Assembly (NCBI GenBank): GCA_013813215.1
Contig: JACCSC010000489.1
Span: 1 to 13,342, forward strand
Direction of reading: 5' to 3'
DNA from: Geodermatophilaceae bacterium
GTDB taxonomy: Bacteria > Actinomycetota > Actinomycetes > Mycobacteriales > Geodermatophilaceae
DNA: 13,342 bases
The notes under the pieces were generated by a model. It was not told where the DNA came from. It ran no database searches and was given only the letters and a program-made list of their open reading frames with translations. Below are positions 12,444-13,342 of this stretch, in pieces. The translations under genes and the position numbers were made by a program. Position 1 is the first letter of the stretch; every line of letters begins with the position of its first letter.

Positions 12444-13342
12444 GGCGGTGTCCGTCGGCAGCCGTCCGTCGGACAGTTCGGCGCTGGCCAGCAGCACCGG
12501 TCCGCTCGGCAGCTCGACCGGCTCCGGTCCGAAGTTGACCACGCAGCGCAGGCCGCCGTCGTGGCCGAAGGCCACCACCGACGGACCGAGGTCCAGCCAC
12601 TCGACCTCGTTGGCCGTGGCCACATGCTGGTGGCGCAGCGCCATCGCGTCCCTGTACAACCACAGCATCGAGGAGCGATCGGCCTCCTCGGCCTGCACGG
12701 TGAGGCGGGCCTAGTCCGCGGGCATCGGTAGCCACGTCGCCGTTCCCGTGCTGAAGCCGTACGGCGGGGTGTCTCCGCGCCAGGGCAACGGCACCCGCTC
12801 GGCGTCGCGACCGCGCTCACGATGTCCCGTCCGCTCCCACACCGGATCCTGCAGCGCCTCGTCGGGCAGGACCACGCTCGGCAGACCCAGCTCCTCGCCG
12901 TTGTACACGTAGGCGACGCCGGGCAGGCCCAGCAACAGCAGCGCCGCGGCCCGAGCGCGACGTTCACCCTCGGGCCCGGCCCCGTAGCGCGAGCGATGCC
13001 GGGGCCGGTCGTGATTGGACAGGACCCAGCAGGTGGGGGCGCCGACGTCTCGCAGGCTGGCGATGGACCGCTCGATCCCGTCGCGCGTCTGCGCGGCGTC
13101 CCACTCGGTGTCCATCAGCCGGAAGTTGAAGGCCAGGTGCAGCTCGTCCGGCCGGGCGTATCGGGCGAACCGCTCGTCGTCGGCGACCCAGATCTCGCCC
13201 ACGGCCATCGCGCCCGGGTAGTCCTCCAGCGTGCGGCGCAGTCCCCGGTGCAGCGCGTGGACGCCTTCGTTGTCGAAGCGCGGATCCTCGGGCGTGCCGT
13301 AGTAGGTGGCCACCTTGGCCGTGTCGAGCAGGTACACCTCGC
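12429..13342 (-). pseudogene. GH13 alpha-glucosidase/alpha-amylase-family gene, partial, interrupted by in-frame TAG
   Basis: The gene runs off the right edge, so its N-terminal part with the nucleophile Asp is not seen. The visible frame has the acid/base Glu in AMAVGEIWV (bases 13194-13196) and the transition-state Asp in VLSNHDRPRHRSRYG (13008-13010). It continues through LLLLGLPGVAYVYNGEELGLP and the C-terminal STGTATWLPMPAD. There a TAG (12713-12711) stops the frame. The same frame continues without shift for 94 more codons (to 12429) with the family-typical EEADRSSMLWLYRDAMALR helix and the C-terminal beta domain. Relatives have Trp in 'PADW', so one G-to-A change (TGG to TAG; + strand base 12712) explains the break. 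The enzyme family hydrolyses alpha-glucosides such as maltose or trehalose derivatives; M. tuberculosis aglA lies in the same neighbourhood. It may be a recent pseudogene, a sequencing error, or read through. Confidence 0.85.

Noticed and set aside
1..13342. CRISPR array, insertion sequence or prophage
   Set aside because: No spaced direct repeats, transposase, integrase or phage genes are visible on either strand.

Overview
This is high-GC bacterial DNA, almost certainly from an actinomycete. The signs are very GC-rich third codon positions, frequent GTG starts, 4-nt ATGA/TGATG overlaps, and an ssb-type gene / ettA / thioesterase / hypothetical / alpha-glucosidase block that matches, as I remember it, the gene order of the Mycobacterium tuberculosis Rv2478c-Rv2471 neighbourhood. 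A more precise taxon (for example Frankiales, Sporichthyales or Nakamurellales) cannot be fixed from the sequence alone.

Left part (1-2760): the 3' end of one core-MetE-type methyltransferase on the + strand meets a GNAT acetyltransferase on the - strand. The GNAT follows a second, different MetE-like gene (1148-2317, -), which has its own recognisable promoter and a leader of about 130 nt. A gene-free stretch follows, then tRNA-Arg(TCT) on the - strand (2680-2752).

Centre left (2768-5932): an FlK-type hot-dog thioesterase (-) is divergent from a tight + strand ketosynthase / acyl carrier protein / ketosynthase cassette. The intergenic region is only 60 bp and contains facing -10 elements and two short inverted repeats. 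Both ketosynthases keep the full Cys-His-His catalytic set, so this is not a classical KS/chain-length-factor pair. The first ketosynthase has no in-frame ATG, GTG or TTG where its N-terminus must lie; the best-placed initiator is an ATC six bases after a Shine-Dalgarno. A 24-codon ORF exactly bridges the first ketosynthase and the carrier protein with 4-nt overlaps on both sides. This cassette is the most novel part of the window.

Centre (5933-8241): trpS follows a leader with two strong hairpins and encodes a TrpRS with a divergent KMSKS loop. It converges on a 12-helix MFS transporter (-).

Right part (8445-13342): an SSB paralogue lacking the usual acidic/Phe tip, a 322-bp structured gap, ettA (ribosome-associated ABC-F ATPase), two tandem hot-dog thioesterases and a conserved hypothetical form a + strand run. 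It converges on a GH13 alpha-glucosidase-like gene (-) that is interrupted by one in-frame TAG where the family normally has Trp. Two of the three convergent gene ends carry a perfect hairpin that includes both stop codons.
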